Positions 42,740 to 53,694 are shown, counted from the first letter of the stretch. The stretch: DNA of 64,000 bases from Argyresthia goedartella (GCA_949825045.1 OX463806.1:42370208-42434207), one strand, 5' to 3'. Numbers and translations are program-made. Notes: generated by a model from the sequence alone, not told the origin.

Positions 42740-42960
42740 ATTTATATTCAGGCACAATTATTGCTTCTCGCCCCACACTAGGATACCCTCTGTCGTGGGA
42801 ACCAGAAAAAGCGACGTTACAAACATGTAGCAGGTGGATGTCTTTTAGTCTCTGCCTACCCCTCTTCCGGGAAATAGGCGTGAACATATGTATGTATGTA
42901 TGTACAAATATGTAAACATCCAAGACCTGGGGATTATTATATTGTATTCTTCCACTGCTG
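42740..42960 (-). mobile_element. SINE family B carrying an inserted RTE 3' end
   Basis: Body text (CCCCACACTAGGATACCC, AACATCCAAGACCTGGGG) is split at 42824 by about 80 bp. The insert reads TCTCTGCCTACCCCTCTTCC ... GGCGTGAACATATGTATGTA, as RTE LINE tails do. ACAAACATG before and ACAAATATG after are a 9-bp target duplication with one difference. Confidence 0.78.
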
Positions 42961-43845
42961 CGATTGGATAAACTTGTAAACACAGGGTTTGTTTTTAGTC
43001 CTTATACTAAACAAGCTGATACCGGTTCAATATGTAGGGACCCGGACATAGCAGGGAGGTCTGTCTCCTGGGCATGGGTAATTCCATTTTTACTCTACTC
43101 CTCGGAAATGTGGCGAACGATCGTCAGTCAGTATAGGGGCCGCAAAACAATTATTAATAGTTGATCAGGACAACAAAAACATTTCTGGCCTGATCAACAG
43201 GCCAGAAAACCATTTGTTATGGTTTTGCCACATGTCAACAGAAGGTTCTTCATGAGATGTCGGTTTTTACCGACATAGCGTGCGCCATGCCGCAGCGTCG
43301 GTAAAAGTGTGCTTGACTTGTGCTGTCAATTTCGGTAGTTGGCGGAACAAAGAGTTTCGTTCATCTGGGGGCGGACTCCGCTCGGCGGCGGGGTGAAGAG
43401 GCGGAGTTCCAAACCTAATTTATCTAAAAAATAATTTTATATTGTCATGAAAAGCAATATTTAATGTCTCAGCCAAAAGTGCAATTAATGGACTTGTCTC
43501 TTAGAAGGCCTCGCCTGCGGCTCGGCCCTCAAACGCACTTGCTCACATCCAGCCTCTACAAAAATGCACATTTTTTTCCCCCCCAACAAAAAATAATAAT
43601 TGTTCCGTATTACCTCCAAATGTCGGTTTAATTTACCGATCCTCTACACAAGGTTTGCCCGAAAGATGAGGGATAGATCTTTAAGCAGTCAAAAGCCCCA
43701 GCGGGGTAAAAGAAGAGTTTGTCTATCACCTTTGCCTAGCGTCCATTGTTTCGTACGATATTATATCATCCGTAGTTTTTGGATAACTATTTGTGGGTAG
43801 ACTTTATTCTTAGTTTTTTTTTTACATTTCTTCAAAACAGTCACA
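42961..43845. other. Unassigned DNA with a small hairpin
   Basis: TTCTGGCCTG pairs with CAGGCCAGAA near 43193-43217. A GC-rich patch lies at 43365-43400. Short open frames here show no motif. Confidence 0.4.
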
Positions 43846-43849
43846 CACA

Positions 43850-43935
43850 TTGCTTCTGGTCCCACACTAGGATACCCTGCGTCATGGGAACCGGAAACAG
43901 CGACATCACACACATATAAACAGCCAACACCTGGA
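43850..43935 (-). mobile_element. SINE family B, body fragment
   Basis: CCCACACTAGGATACCCTGC and ACACATATAAACAGCCAACA match the family body; no head. Confidence 0.75.
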
Positions 43936-44169
43936 TAAATAGCATATTAGAAAACCCGTAAGCTATTTGAGACTTGATTATTTCGAGGTCGGTCTTATCA
44001 GTTTTGGAAAGATTTCGCATGTGCAGTATATTATTGTGATAGGTAACTATGAGAGTGATTCCTCTTCACGCTATAAAAAAACTGTATTTCGTCGATGAGA
44101 TTTTTTATTTAATTGATTATCTCCAAAGCGTCATTTCAAATTTGGCAGTGTTACCGCGTATGAAAACTT

Positions 44170-44318
44170 TAACGGCCTTACTAATAAAAGAAGTAATTCA
44201 CAGTATAAATTATGCAGTGTTTTGTCTTGCTTTGACATTTGACATTTACTCGACGTATGAAACGGACAAAAACTGTTAAACAGTAAATAAATAACGTTTT
44301 TTATTAGTAAGGCCGTTA
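44170..44318. mobile_element. TA-flanked MITE
   Basis: TAACGGCCTTACTAATAAAA at 44170-44189 and its exact inverse at 44299-44318. The 149-bp element has no coding content. The TA at each tip could be a Tc1/mariner target duplication. Confidence 0.85.
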
Positions 44319-44845
44319 GAGTAGCGTGAAATATTCTTTTGGTCTCGAACTAAATGAATTGGCACCTAGTTTTAATTATCACCATTTAACTATCTGACTG
44401 TACTCTCAGCTGCCGTGGGGGAAAACAGGACTTAAAAACAATATTTAAAATAATAATAAACTCAATGGACGTCTTTGGGAACCGATGTATAGCATTCTTA
44501 GCCTTTTAAAACAATGGATTGGAAGAACTCGGGAACAACCGATATAAACATTCAAGACCAGGAGCCTGTTTCCCTAAAGATACAAGTTGACAAGCTATGA
44601 GCTTTCACAAGGTCTTGTAATTATATTTCTAAAAGAAAGTACAAGTATATAGTTGATCAATCCGTTAGTTTCAAAAATGTTTTTTTATGCTAATGTCAGT
44701 TAGAGACCGACTGAAACTGGACAGACAACAATTGGGCTTGCTAGCTAACTTTCTGGACAGGAACGGGAATCTCAAAAAGATTTCGAGAAACAAGTTTTCT
44801 GTGCAGTTTCTATTTATCAGAATAATAAATAAGTATAGTAGTAAG

Positions 44846-44882
44846 TCACTGGAACTTTTTCATTGCTCGTCAGTGTATTAAG
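44846..44882. mobile_element. Solo end of the Tc1/mariner-like MITE
   Basis: ACTGGAACTTTTTCATTGCT and onward equals the right end at 7465-7495. No left end nearby. Confidence 0.75.
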
Positions 44883-45114
44883 ATATTTTAATACAGACGC
44901 ACGATAATGGCCGCCGGATTATGTTTCTGAAATCTAACAAGAGTATAAAAACACGAGATGTTGTGAATTATGTTTTACAAACCCTCTAGAAGCCTTGAAA
45001 TAATTATTTACAGTCGATTTGATTGAAGGCCATTCTCCAAGCTCAAAAGCCGTGACGAATTTTCACTGCAATCTTTCAAACATTGATCGTTGAAAAGATT
45101 CTAAAATACTTCAC

Positions 45115-45205
45115 ATAACACAGCGTCACGCCTGTTCCCATACGGGGTGGCAGAGGCACAACAATGCCCGCGTTTAGCCAGTTATTCAATACTCTATTCC
45201 GCACC
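45115..45205 (-). mobile_element. SINE family C tail type 2, fragment
   Basis: GCGTCACGCCTGTTCCCATA and GGGGTGGCAGAGGCACAA match the tail end of the 41395 copy. Confidence 0.7.
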
Positions 45206-45317
45206 AAAATATTTATTTTGGTAATATCAAAGTATTCGAGTGATATATCTTCCCCATTATTGGCCTTCATAGGTACAAAGTGTCATTACCGCTCCAAGTA
45301 TATTGAGGCTGGTTCGG

Positions 45318-45400
45318 GTTTGTATCAAATGAAATAATTCATTTGATACAATATACTTCAATATATTGTATCAAATGAATTATTATACAATATACTTCAG
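45318..45400. repeat. Repeated short palindromes
   Basis: TGTATCAAATGAA (45321) pairs with TTCATTTGATACA (45338), and a third arm TGTATCAAATGAATTATT follows at 45368, so two alternative hairpins are possible. AATATACTTCA occurs twice. Confidence 0.8.
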
Positions 45401-45604
45401 AAAGCTATTCCGGACCCCCCGAACTTCCATTGCGGCCACCGCGAATTCCCAATGCCCTGGAACGGCAGCCGAGATCCACCTCATGGTAAGTTAGTCTATC
45501 CGTAGTGGGCATTTCCCAGGGTATCCACGAGTCCGTGCTTCAACAAATTTGGTCCGAAGGGAGCCAAACTATTATATATTACTGCATCTAAATTACTAGG
45601 AATT

Positions 45605-45935
45605 CACTGTCCGTCCGTCAGACCATCTGTCTGTCCTTCTGTAAGTCCGTCTGTTTCAAAGCGGGTACTTTCTCATAAACCGTAACAGAGAAAGACAACG
45701 CCACTGAACTACGTGCCACTGACGCTACTGAGGGCCACAGCGGACACATTTTTCATTCAAAGAGACCTTATCTCGTATGAATTAACTTGCATATTGCTTA
45801 GCATAGCACTATACCCTATTTGATTAGAAGATCGTTTAAAAAGGGGTCTCCATAAAACAGACGTAATTTTTGCATTTTTCTTTTACGAAAATTACAAAGG
45901 AACGAAACGTAAAACGGTCAAGTCCGACTCACACA
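45605..45935 (-). repeat. Diverged interspersed repeat K
   Basis: CTGTCCGTCCGTCAGACC run near 45608 and the GTCAAGTCCGACTCACA end near 45916 on either side of ATAAAACAGACGTAATTT-like text, in the minus orientation. Confidence 0.55.
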
Positions 45936-46455
45936 TAACATTTGCTTTGTTTCAAAAAAGTGGTTCTGTGAGGAATGAGAACAGTAAACCTCGCTTTAAT
46001 TTCGAAAATTGAAATCCGTCGATGAATAACGCTACAGAAAATTTCCCTCCTTTTCCCCCCAATCAAAAACTGCGACCGACTAAATATTTTCAATTAAATC
46101 AAGGAACTTGTGTCCCAATTCTCATAAAAATCGGTTGGAGGAGAAAACTTGTAGGCGAGAACAAACTGAGAGATGGCCAAAAGCATTTTTGGCCTATCTC
46201 GATACTGGACGCTCCCTCGCTTCGTTCACTCGAGCCTTCCGACACTGTTTTAAAATACGCAAGTCACAAGCAACAAGTTTCAACGATTATTTTCGAGAGT
46301 TGGTATTACACGTGTGAAATAATGACTTGTGATTGTTTATTTGTTTGTGACTTGTATTCTATGGGCGGTCGGTCTAAGTGCAGTGTCGCGAAACGCTACG
46401 CTTATAAGTTTACTATAATAATAATAATAATAACAATACATTGAATACTAATTAC

Positions 46456-47016
46456 CAGTGATAGGAATAGGTAGGGCTTATTAACCTAAACTTCGAGGAA
46501 CAGAAGCGAAAAGTGGAGTCGTCGTTAGAGCTTTTAGTTTTTGGGACAATAATTTGTCCTAGTTTTGGGGCAAAGTTTGAATGTATTACAATTAATCTCG
46601 AAATGTGCTAAGATATTTTTTGAGAGAATATGTAATAAATTTACAGTAAAATAATAAAATTATATATCGGTTTCGGAGTTCACGTGTAAGTTATTTTTTC
46701 TGTTTATGTCACGTTTCTTGCTATAACAATGATATATTTAAAAATGTTTTTTCTTTACTTTAAACGAAATTTCACCTTATTATCAATATTGACAGAAAAA
46801 AAAACGAAATATAATTTTATTATTTTACTGTAACTTTATTACATATTCTCTCAAAAAATATTTTAGCACACTACGATATATTTTAATACATTCAAACTTT
46901 GCCCCTAAACTAGGACAAATTATTGTCCCAAAAAATAAAAGCTCTAACGGCGACTCCACTTTTCGCTTCTGTTCCTCGAAGTTTAGGTTAATAAGCCCTA
47001 CCTATTCCTATCACTG
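46456..47016. mobile_element. hAT-type foldback MITE with about 210-bp inverted arms
   Basis: Begins CAGTGATAGGAATAGG and ends with its inverse. The arms pair almost exactly for the first 90 bp and well for about 210 bp (46456-46670 against 46805-47016). CTAATTAC before and CTACTTAC after are an 8-bp target duplication with one difference, and CAGTG tips are those of hAT elements. No coding frame in the 130-bp centre. Confidence 0.92.
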
Positions 47017-47028
47017 CTACTTACACAC

Positions 47029-47252
47029 TTTGAACTAGCCCCAAACTAGGATTCCCTGTATCTTGGGTACTAGACAACGATACACATACTTATATAGATA
47101 AATTTTAATATTATACTTGAATAGATAAACAACCATGACTAAGGTACAAACATCCGTTCTCATCAAACAAATATTTGCCCCCACAGGGACTCGAACCCGG
47201 GACCCTTGGCTTCGTAAGGAGGGACACTGCCGACTCGGCCATTCGGGTCGTT
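47029..47252 (-). mobile_element. SINE family A, minus-strand copy
   Basis: GGGTTCGAGTCCC B-box and ATGGCCGAGTCGGCAGTG A-box on the minus strand. The 3' end at 47029 lies only 4 bp from the target duplication of the foldback element. Confidence 0.9.
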
Positions 47253-47329
47253 AAATACCTGAGTACGATTTCGGGTCGTTATTATACAAGCGATACTATG
47301 ATTACACGGCTTGTATCTTTCGTTCAATA

Positions 47330-47425
47330 GGCCCCTGGGATTTTTTTCTTCCCCCCTTCCGGGATTCGAACCATGGACCTCTCGCTTGGGAGGCTGTAAC
47401 CGCAACACCACAGAGGTCGTCGAAG
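47330..47425 (-). mobile_element. SINE family B, head fragment
   Basis: CGACCTCTGTGGTGTTGCGG and a B-box GGTTCGAATCCC on the minus strand, then the T-run side; the body is missing. Confidence 0.68.
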
Positions 47426-48164
47426 GATGTAACAGGCTTTACCACTATAGCGGTCAGCGAATTCCCAAGAATACGTCAATGAAGAAGTCATAGTGACGCG
47501 GATTCCATAGAATTCGTCCCTTGATCCTCTGTTTTGGACGGAAACTCTATAGAATTCGCATTTCCATTGCAGTTATAGGTAGCCCTGCTCTTTGTGTCCA
47601 TGTAGGTACTTCCACAGGTTGGATAGTGTCATATTAGACCATTTTCGCACACATAGAAAAATTATCTCTTCCTTCTCACTCGCTCCTTCGGTTTGTGTGT
47701 GTCCAAAACGTAATACTTGACATTCGGTCATCGTCCGCGAAAGAGTTAAACAATAATCAAAAGCTCAAACAAAGAGCATATTTGTTTGAGCAAGCAATAT
47801 ACTCCAATAGATCTACACAGAAATATCCACACAAGTGTCTGAATTACTCCCGATGTATGCAGAATCAAGTATCAGGAATAATCAGGACGTTTAACAGTGA
47901 AGTGGGGGTGGCAGCCGGCGCACTGCTACTAATGCCAGGCCTGATCCACCCAAAGTGACGCAGCTTACCTTTTGACATATCACTTCACACCTTTGTACGA
48001 CACGGCACACCCAAAGCTGCGACGGCGATTCTCAACTCAACCTCCCATTATTCATATTCATATTCATATTCTCCTTATCAGCCTTTTCAATGGATTTTGT
48101 GGTATCGATACAAGTATTCCCAACAAAGAGTCTCCTGACAGCTGACTGACATAAAAGTAGATTT
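47426..48164. other. Unassigned non-coding DNA
   Basis: An 87-codon frame at 47695-47958 has no recognised motif. A (TTCATA)n run lies at 48050-48070. Confidence 0.4.
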
Positions 48165-48300
48165 ACATACAGGCACATACATTGCTTCTAGCCCCACACT
48201 AGGATAGCGACGTCACAAACATGTAAACATCCGAGATGAAGATCCAAGATGGGGATTATATTTTTTTTTTAATCCCCAACTGCGATTGGAAGCACAACCT
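48165..48300 (-). mobile_element. SINE family B, internally deleted copy
   Basis: TACATACAGGCACATACATT and CCCCACACTAGGATAGCGAC join directly, without the usual middle, then AACATCCGAGATG and a T run. Confidence 0.75.
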
Positions 48301-48302
48301 AC

Positions 48303-48352
48303 CCGAGTTATTTCTAAGCTTTATTAAAAAATAACACTTAGAAATAACTCGG
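48303..48352. repeat. Perfect 16-bp inverted repeat
   Basis: CCGAGTTATTTCTAAG (48303-48318) and CTTAGAAATAACTCGG (48337-48352), 18-base loop. It starts directly after the SINE B fragment. Confidence 0.92.
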
Positions 48353-48389
48353 ACAGTAGAAAGTCGGTTATAAAACCCCTTATTTGTTG

Positions 48390-48485
48390 TCTGTGTGTCC
48401 AACTGTCTTTCTGTCTGTCTGTGTGTTTGTATGTCTGTCTGCTTATCTGTATATCTGTCTGTCTGACTGTCTGAATGTTTGTCTC
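48390..48485. repeat. Imperfect (TCTG)n microsatellite
   Basis: CTGTCTTTCTGTCTGTCTGT and similar for about 95 bp with many interruptions. Confidence 0.85.
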
Positions 48486-48489
48486 AAGA

Positions 48490-49345
48490 TCCTTTTTATC
48501 AGGTACGAACTTTATTTGCAAGAAAACAGTACATTAAGATCTTAAAATTAGAATATGTTCAGAGTTTCCAGCTTATGTATGTATAAGCATGCAAAATATG
48601 TAATAGTTATGCCATTTTAATTTGTGTGTTAATAGTTGTTCATTTAATTCTCATTTATATAATTAAAATTTAAAATGTCAAAGGTTTGAGTTATTTTTTA
48701 TAATCAAAATATTCCTTAAACAGTGTTGTAGTAGCCACTTTGTGAGATTATTTTTTAAAGACTTGCTATTCATAACTTTGAAGTCGTCAGGCGTCTTGCT
48801 TTACAAAATAATATACATATTGAATATATTTTTCCTATATATGTCATTAACTCAGGTCTGTGCTCTTTGGAGCAGTGAAAAAATCAAACTTCTAGGCCAA
48901 GCCAAAAGGCTGTTATATTTTACCGCAAAGCTGAATTTGTTTGATACTCCCCATGGAATCTAAACCATCAGGATACGGGTAGACCTAAACATGAAATTAG
49001 GCACGAAGCAAGGTCTTACTGCACTAGTTAAGGAAAATATCCAAAACACTTTGTAGGGTTTTTTTGTTATCAAAATGTCGCATTTCGCTGGTTTTAAATC
49101 TAAATATATAAAACAAAGTCGCATTAGTTGCACCACTTATAACTCTAGGATGGCTGAACCGATTTTAATAATCTCTTATCTATTATGTTCGTCTCCTCCC
49201 CGAAAAGAAGAGTAACTATCTAAATATCAGAAAATTAATGGAAACAAAAATATACAGAAAATATGTTTTTACATAAATTGATTTTAGAACTACACCATCT
49301 AAAGGCATACAAGTAAAGGCGGTACGAAGTTCGCGGGTTAAGCTA
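48490..49345. other. Non-coding DNA with one LINE/SINE-tail-like block
   Basis: ACTCTAGGATGGCTGAACCG near 49142 resembles a common insect retroposon end. Nothing else recognised. Confidence 0.4.
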
Positions 49346-49350
49346 GTTAA

Positions 49351-49797
49351 GGCGATGATGGAATAAAAATGCGCTGTCGAGTGGAAGTGAGATGCAATAA
49401 TTACTCGCGAATAAGAAAAAGCGGGATGCCAATAATGCACTCGCGACTAATCTGAAACAACGTAAGCGCCAAAACGTAAAAAAAAATCATAAAAAATAAA
49501 CTATTGCAGGGAATTAACTTTCAAATTAAAAATCGTTAGAAATAACAATTGTTCATACATTGCAATTATCACACAGTCATATTCACTTACTACTGCGGTG
49601 TAATAGGATAAAACCATAAAAAAAGGGTTGACTTTGTATTTATTTTCTATCGAGAAAATTTTATCCAAACATGTTTTCCAATTAAGAATCTCTAGATTAT
49701 ATAGTCAAATTACATATACCAGAAATTAATTACGATTTGCCCAGTATTTCCTGAAAAACACATGAAAACAGCACCCCATATTTATTTAATCAGCGTC
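49351..49797. mobile_element. piggyBac-like MITE, copy 2 (TTAA at both ends)
   Basis: TTAA at 49347-49350 and 49798-49801. The interior is near-identical to 20323-20768, with a handful of single-base differences and one extra A. Its right end touches the 54-bp satellite. Confidence 0.87.
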
Positions 49798-49802
49798 TTA
49801 AA

Positions 49803-50665
49803 TATAAAGAAGGTATCGTGCAGAACTTTGGTGTCAAATCCACGCTACGTCATTTATATAAAGAAGGTATCGCGCAGAACTTTGGTGTCAAATCCAAGAT
49901 ACGTCATTTATATAAAGAAAGTATCGCGCAGAACTTTGGTGTCAAATCCACGCTACGTCATTTATATAAAGAAGGTATCGCGCAGAACTTTGGTGTTAAA
50001 TCCACGCTACGTCATTTATATAAAGAAGGTATCGCGCAGAACTTTGGTGTCAAATCCACGCGCCGTCATTTATATAAAGAAGGTATCGCGCAAAACTTTG
50101 GTATCAAATCCACGCTACGTCATTTATATAAAGAAAGTATTGCGCAGAACTTTGGTGTCAAATCCACGCGCCGTCATTTATATAAAGAAGGTATCGCGCA
50201 GAACTTTGGTGTCAAATCTACGCTACGTCATTTATATAAAGAAAGTATCGCGCAGAACTTTGGTGTCAAATCCACGCTACGTCATTTATATAAAGAAGGT
50301 ATCGCGCAGAACTTTGGTGTCAAATCCACGCTACGTCATTTATATAAAGAAGTTATCGCGCAGAACTTTGGTGTCAAATCCACGCTACGACATTTATATA
50401 AAGAAGGTATCGCGCAGAACGTTGGTGTCAAATCCACGCTACGTCATTTATATAAAGAAGGTATCGCACAGAACTTTGGTGTCAAATCCACGCTACGACA
50501 TTTATATAAAGAAGGTATCGCGCAGAATTTGGTGTCAAATCTACGCTACGTCATTTATATAAAGAAGGTATCCCGCAGAACTTTGGTGTCAAATCCACGC
50601 TACGTCATTTATATAAAGAAGGTATCGCGCAGAACTTTGGTGTCAAATCCACGCTACGTCATTTC
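49803..50665. repeat. Satellite, 54-bp unit, about 16 copies
   Basis: TATAAAGAAGGTATCGCGCA starts at 49803 and 49857 and then every 54 bp. Units differ at a few sites (AAG/AAAG, GCTACG/GCGCCG, GTC/GAC). One unit near 50525 lacks two bases. As 54 is a multiple of three, two forward frames stay open for 266 and 291 codons, each a chain of 18-residue repeats (VIYIKKVSRRTLVSNPRY). I regard these frames as a consequence of the period. Confidence 0.95.
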
Positions 50666-50867
50666 CATTCGTCAGTTTTTGTCTGATCTATGAAAATCTA
50701 GCACACAGCTCTAGCTGAGGGGAAAGTCATAAGAATCGTGCACTTATACTTTGAGTGTAAAAAGGTCTTAATCGAATGGCTTAAGAGTTTAAGCTACAAT
50801 GAAACAGAACATTTAATAAAATTTCTTGTATAGTGTGCAAATGTTAATATAAGACTCTGAACACAAA

Positions 50868-50892
50868 TACACACACACGCACACACACACAC

Positions 50893-50938
<46 letters not shown>

Positions 50939-50960
50939 ACTCACACACACACACACATCT
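50868..50960. repeat. (CA)n microsatellite
   Basis: About 90 bp of mostly AC repeats with a few interruptions. Confidence 0.95.
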
Positions 50961-51074
50961 TCTATCCTTAATTCTACGAACTAAAATATTAAACTGCATG
51001 TTATATTTTAATACTAGGTTGTTTATTCGAACTACTAAATGTATATTTGTGGAAGAGCGGGCCCTCCTGACACA

Positions 51075-51172
51075 GGTATTTCTATACTTACTAGGAGGGT
51101 CCAGCCCCTGTATATTATTTGTAAATTTATTATGAATAAACAATTTGAATTTGAATTTGAATTTGAATTATG
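51075..51172 (+). mobile_element. LINE 3' end with (TTTGAA)n tail
   Basis: ATTTATTATGAATAAACAA followed by four TTTGAA units. This is the form of a CR1/Jockey-like tail. Confidence 0.6.
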
Positions 51173-51860
51173 GTTTTAGAAAACCCCCGTAAGCAACTTG
51201 TGCGTCACCTCTGGTGCCCTGTTTGCTATGAATCCAATATGGCTGTCTGTATGGGTATTTTTAATAGATGGGCTTCTATTAGATACAAAATCTTGAGCAA
51301 TATCACTTTGTATAGGTTGATGTGAGGAAACCACTTCAAGGTTTTGAAAATCCGCCGATGTTCTTTAAAATATAATAAGTATGTAATTACATAGGCATTA
51401 TAGTTGCGTAGTTTTGCTTCTTTTTATTTTATTTTATATGTTTGTTACTTATTTCCCAAATATGAACCTAGCAACAATTATTCATTTTATAGCGAGTAAG
51501 TCACATTGGGAATATTGGTAAACAATATATGGTTCGAGTCGGTAATGAACCCGACAGTGAGGTATAAGATCTGTAGATCGTGATCTAGGATGATGATAAT
51601 GATAAGCATAACTTGGCAAGAGATTATATAAAATAAATGATGCCACCATTTCCGGACTGCGTGTTTTTTTAAATAAAATATTCGTTTTGTCTATTAGAAC
51701 ACGCAGTAGTATCATAATTAGTGTCATAATTACTGTGCCTATTTATTTATTTATTTATCGTACTTCATACCATTATTTACATGCCACACACAAACTCTAT
51801 ACTCTGTTTTCTTAAGAAGCCATTTACATCACATAATATACCCACTTTTGTTGTTGTCCA
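51173..51860. other. Unassigned non-coding DNA
   Basis: No supported feature. Confidence 0.45.
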
Positions 51861-51869
51861 TGTGTATTC

Positions 51870-51968
51870 CTATTTTTGTATATTCCTATTTTGTGCTATG
51901 TGTTGTGTATTGTGACGCTTGAATAAACGCATATTCTATTCTATTCTATTCTATTCTATTCTATTCTA
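51870..51968 (+). mobile_element. LINE 3' end with (ATTCT)n tail
   Basis: TGACGCTTGAATAAACGCAT followed by (ATTCT) seven times at 51930-51966, a polyadenylation-like signal and simple tail. Confidence 0.55.
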
Positions 51969-52004
51969 GTCTGCTAATATGTCACATATAAATGATACAT
52001 AAAT

Positions 52005-52345
52005 GTAGTCCATTAGTGTCCCCACCACGGGGCACGGGCCTTTACCCGGATACGAGAAAAATTGAGCCATTCTCAATTTTACTCCCACTCTGGCACAGTG
52101 CTGGTTGATGGAGGGGTTTAGGGCTAGTGGCCATTAGGGCCTCCGACACAACTACTACCACCGAGTGGCGTTTGTAGCGGTGACCTAGGGCCAAGCGTGT
52201 CGTCCGAAACATGGAGGCGCTCGGCAACAATTGTCACAAAGAAAAGAACACCCATCCAGTGCCCGTCTCGGCCAGATGTTGCTACCCGCTCGATCGTTTC
52301 CGATGTGCGAGTACCGCTAGACCAGGGACGTATCACTTACTGTAT
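52005..52345 (-). mobile_element. SINE-like element, family D, minus-strand copy
   Basis: CCACGGGGCACGGGCCTTTA is the end of tail type 1, and GTGTTCTTTTCTTTGTGAC and GAGACGGGCACTGGATGGG (minus) is the D head. Confidence 0.75.
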
Positions 52346-52439
52346 TTTTATCGATCATTTCGCGCTAAGTTGAATAGATCGTGGCATATGTTTCGCCGTC
52401 GTTTGTATAAAGGCAACAAATATAATGACCACCAAAATA

Positions 52440-52985
52440 TTTTTTCCTACCCAAAATGGCTAAATGACCACCAAAAGTTGCAGAAAATATCAGGGCAAAA
52501 CACTGCGGTAGCTTAGGTGAAGGGTAAAGGGGGTGAGGGAAGCGAAGCCCCCTTTATCCTTTATGTTGAACATGTAAAAACAACAAAAAATACTAAAAAC
52601 ATAATCTTAAGTACACAAAACATAAAAAGAAGTTTGGTGATCATTTATCCAAACACAATTTGGTGGACATCCATCCATTTTGGCAGTCATTTCGAATTTA
52701 TTGGTGTAAATTTTAGATTTTTTTGGTAATCGTCACAAGCCTTCGCTCACTTAAGCAGGTGAAGGGTAAAGGGGGTGAGCGAAGCGAAGCCCCCTTTATC
52801 CTTCGTGTTAGGTTGAACATGTAAGAACAACAAAAAATACTTAAAACATAAACTTAAGTACACAAAACATAAAAAGAAGTTTGGTGATCATTTATCCAAA
52901 CCCAATTTGGTGGACATTTATCCATTCTGGCAGTCATTTCGAATTTATTGGTAGTAAAATAGGTGCGTTTTTGGTAATCGTTTAA
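52440..52985 (-). repeat. Tandem duplication of a MITE F-related segment
   Basis: GGTGAAGGGTAAAGGGGGTG begins at about 52517 and again at about 52760, and the following 220 bp agree closely (AAGAAGTTTGGTGATCATTT in both). The unit is about 243 bp. It contains the GGATAAAGGGGG block of MITE F but then has text not in the other copies. Confidence 0.8.
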
Positions 52986-53690
52986 ACATTAGCCCTTATT
53001 AAACAACCCGGGACATGTACTAAATGCCGGCATTCAATCAAATGGCTAATGTTCCATCGCAAGTGATCGAACGAAACGTTTAAAGAGTTACCTAAACTTG
53101 CCTATAACACAAAACGGATCTAAAATTGTTTAAGTAGATAATTATACTTAATTTATTACATGCATTTAGGATTCAAATTAATTTTCAGTATTCTTTTAAA
53201 ATAATCATGTAATGATGGACGAAATTAAATGATGATTGTCGCGTGATTGTTCACAAATAAACTGTAACATTGTCCCCGTAATAATTAAGTATGACTGTGG
53301 CGTCATACACTCCACTCATACATCACTTTATCTATCTACTAATATATCTACTTATAATCACTAAATGTGCTTTAATATTTACATTAGATACAACACAATC
53401 TGGGCGATACGAATATAATTGCTGTTGATTTCAAAATGCTGATGTTGGTTCTATTCAGTGCAACAGTGTGTTCAGTACACATGGTAGGTACAATCTGGCG
53501 AATTATTCTGTAGGACTGTTCTCACGCAAACACGGTACGCGTGTGGGATTAATTCGGGAGAGGGAAGCGAAGCCTGAGAATAGTAAAACTATAAGGTTCC
53601 TTTCTGGAAAAATTTGGTATTTTGATGCACGGCAAATAATGATCAAAGTTAGTAATTTCTTGATTGCTCACAAGTAATAATTACATTTAA
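52986..53690. other. Unassigned non-coding DNA
   Basis: Holds the 21-bp motif GCCGGCATTCAATCAAATGGC at 53028, shared in inverse with 40073. No other feature. Confidence 0.4.
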
Positions 53691-53694
53691 AATA

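Noticed and set aside
49803..50665. CRISPR-like array
   Set aside because: Units are tandem and uniform with no variable spacers, and the genome is a eukaryote's.
50844..51143. A 99-codon minus-strand frame with a Cys/Val-rich stretch
   Set aside because: Translation of the (CA)n microsatellite.
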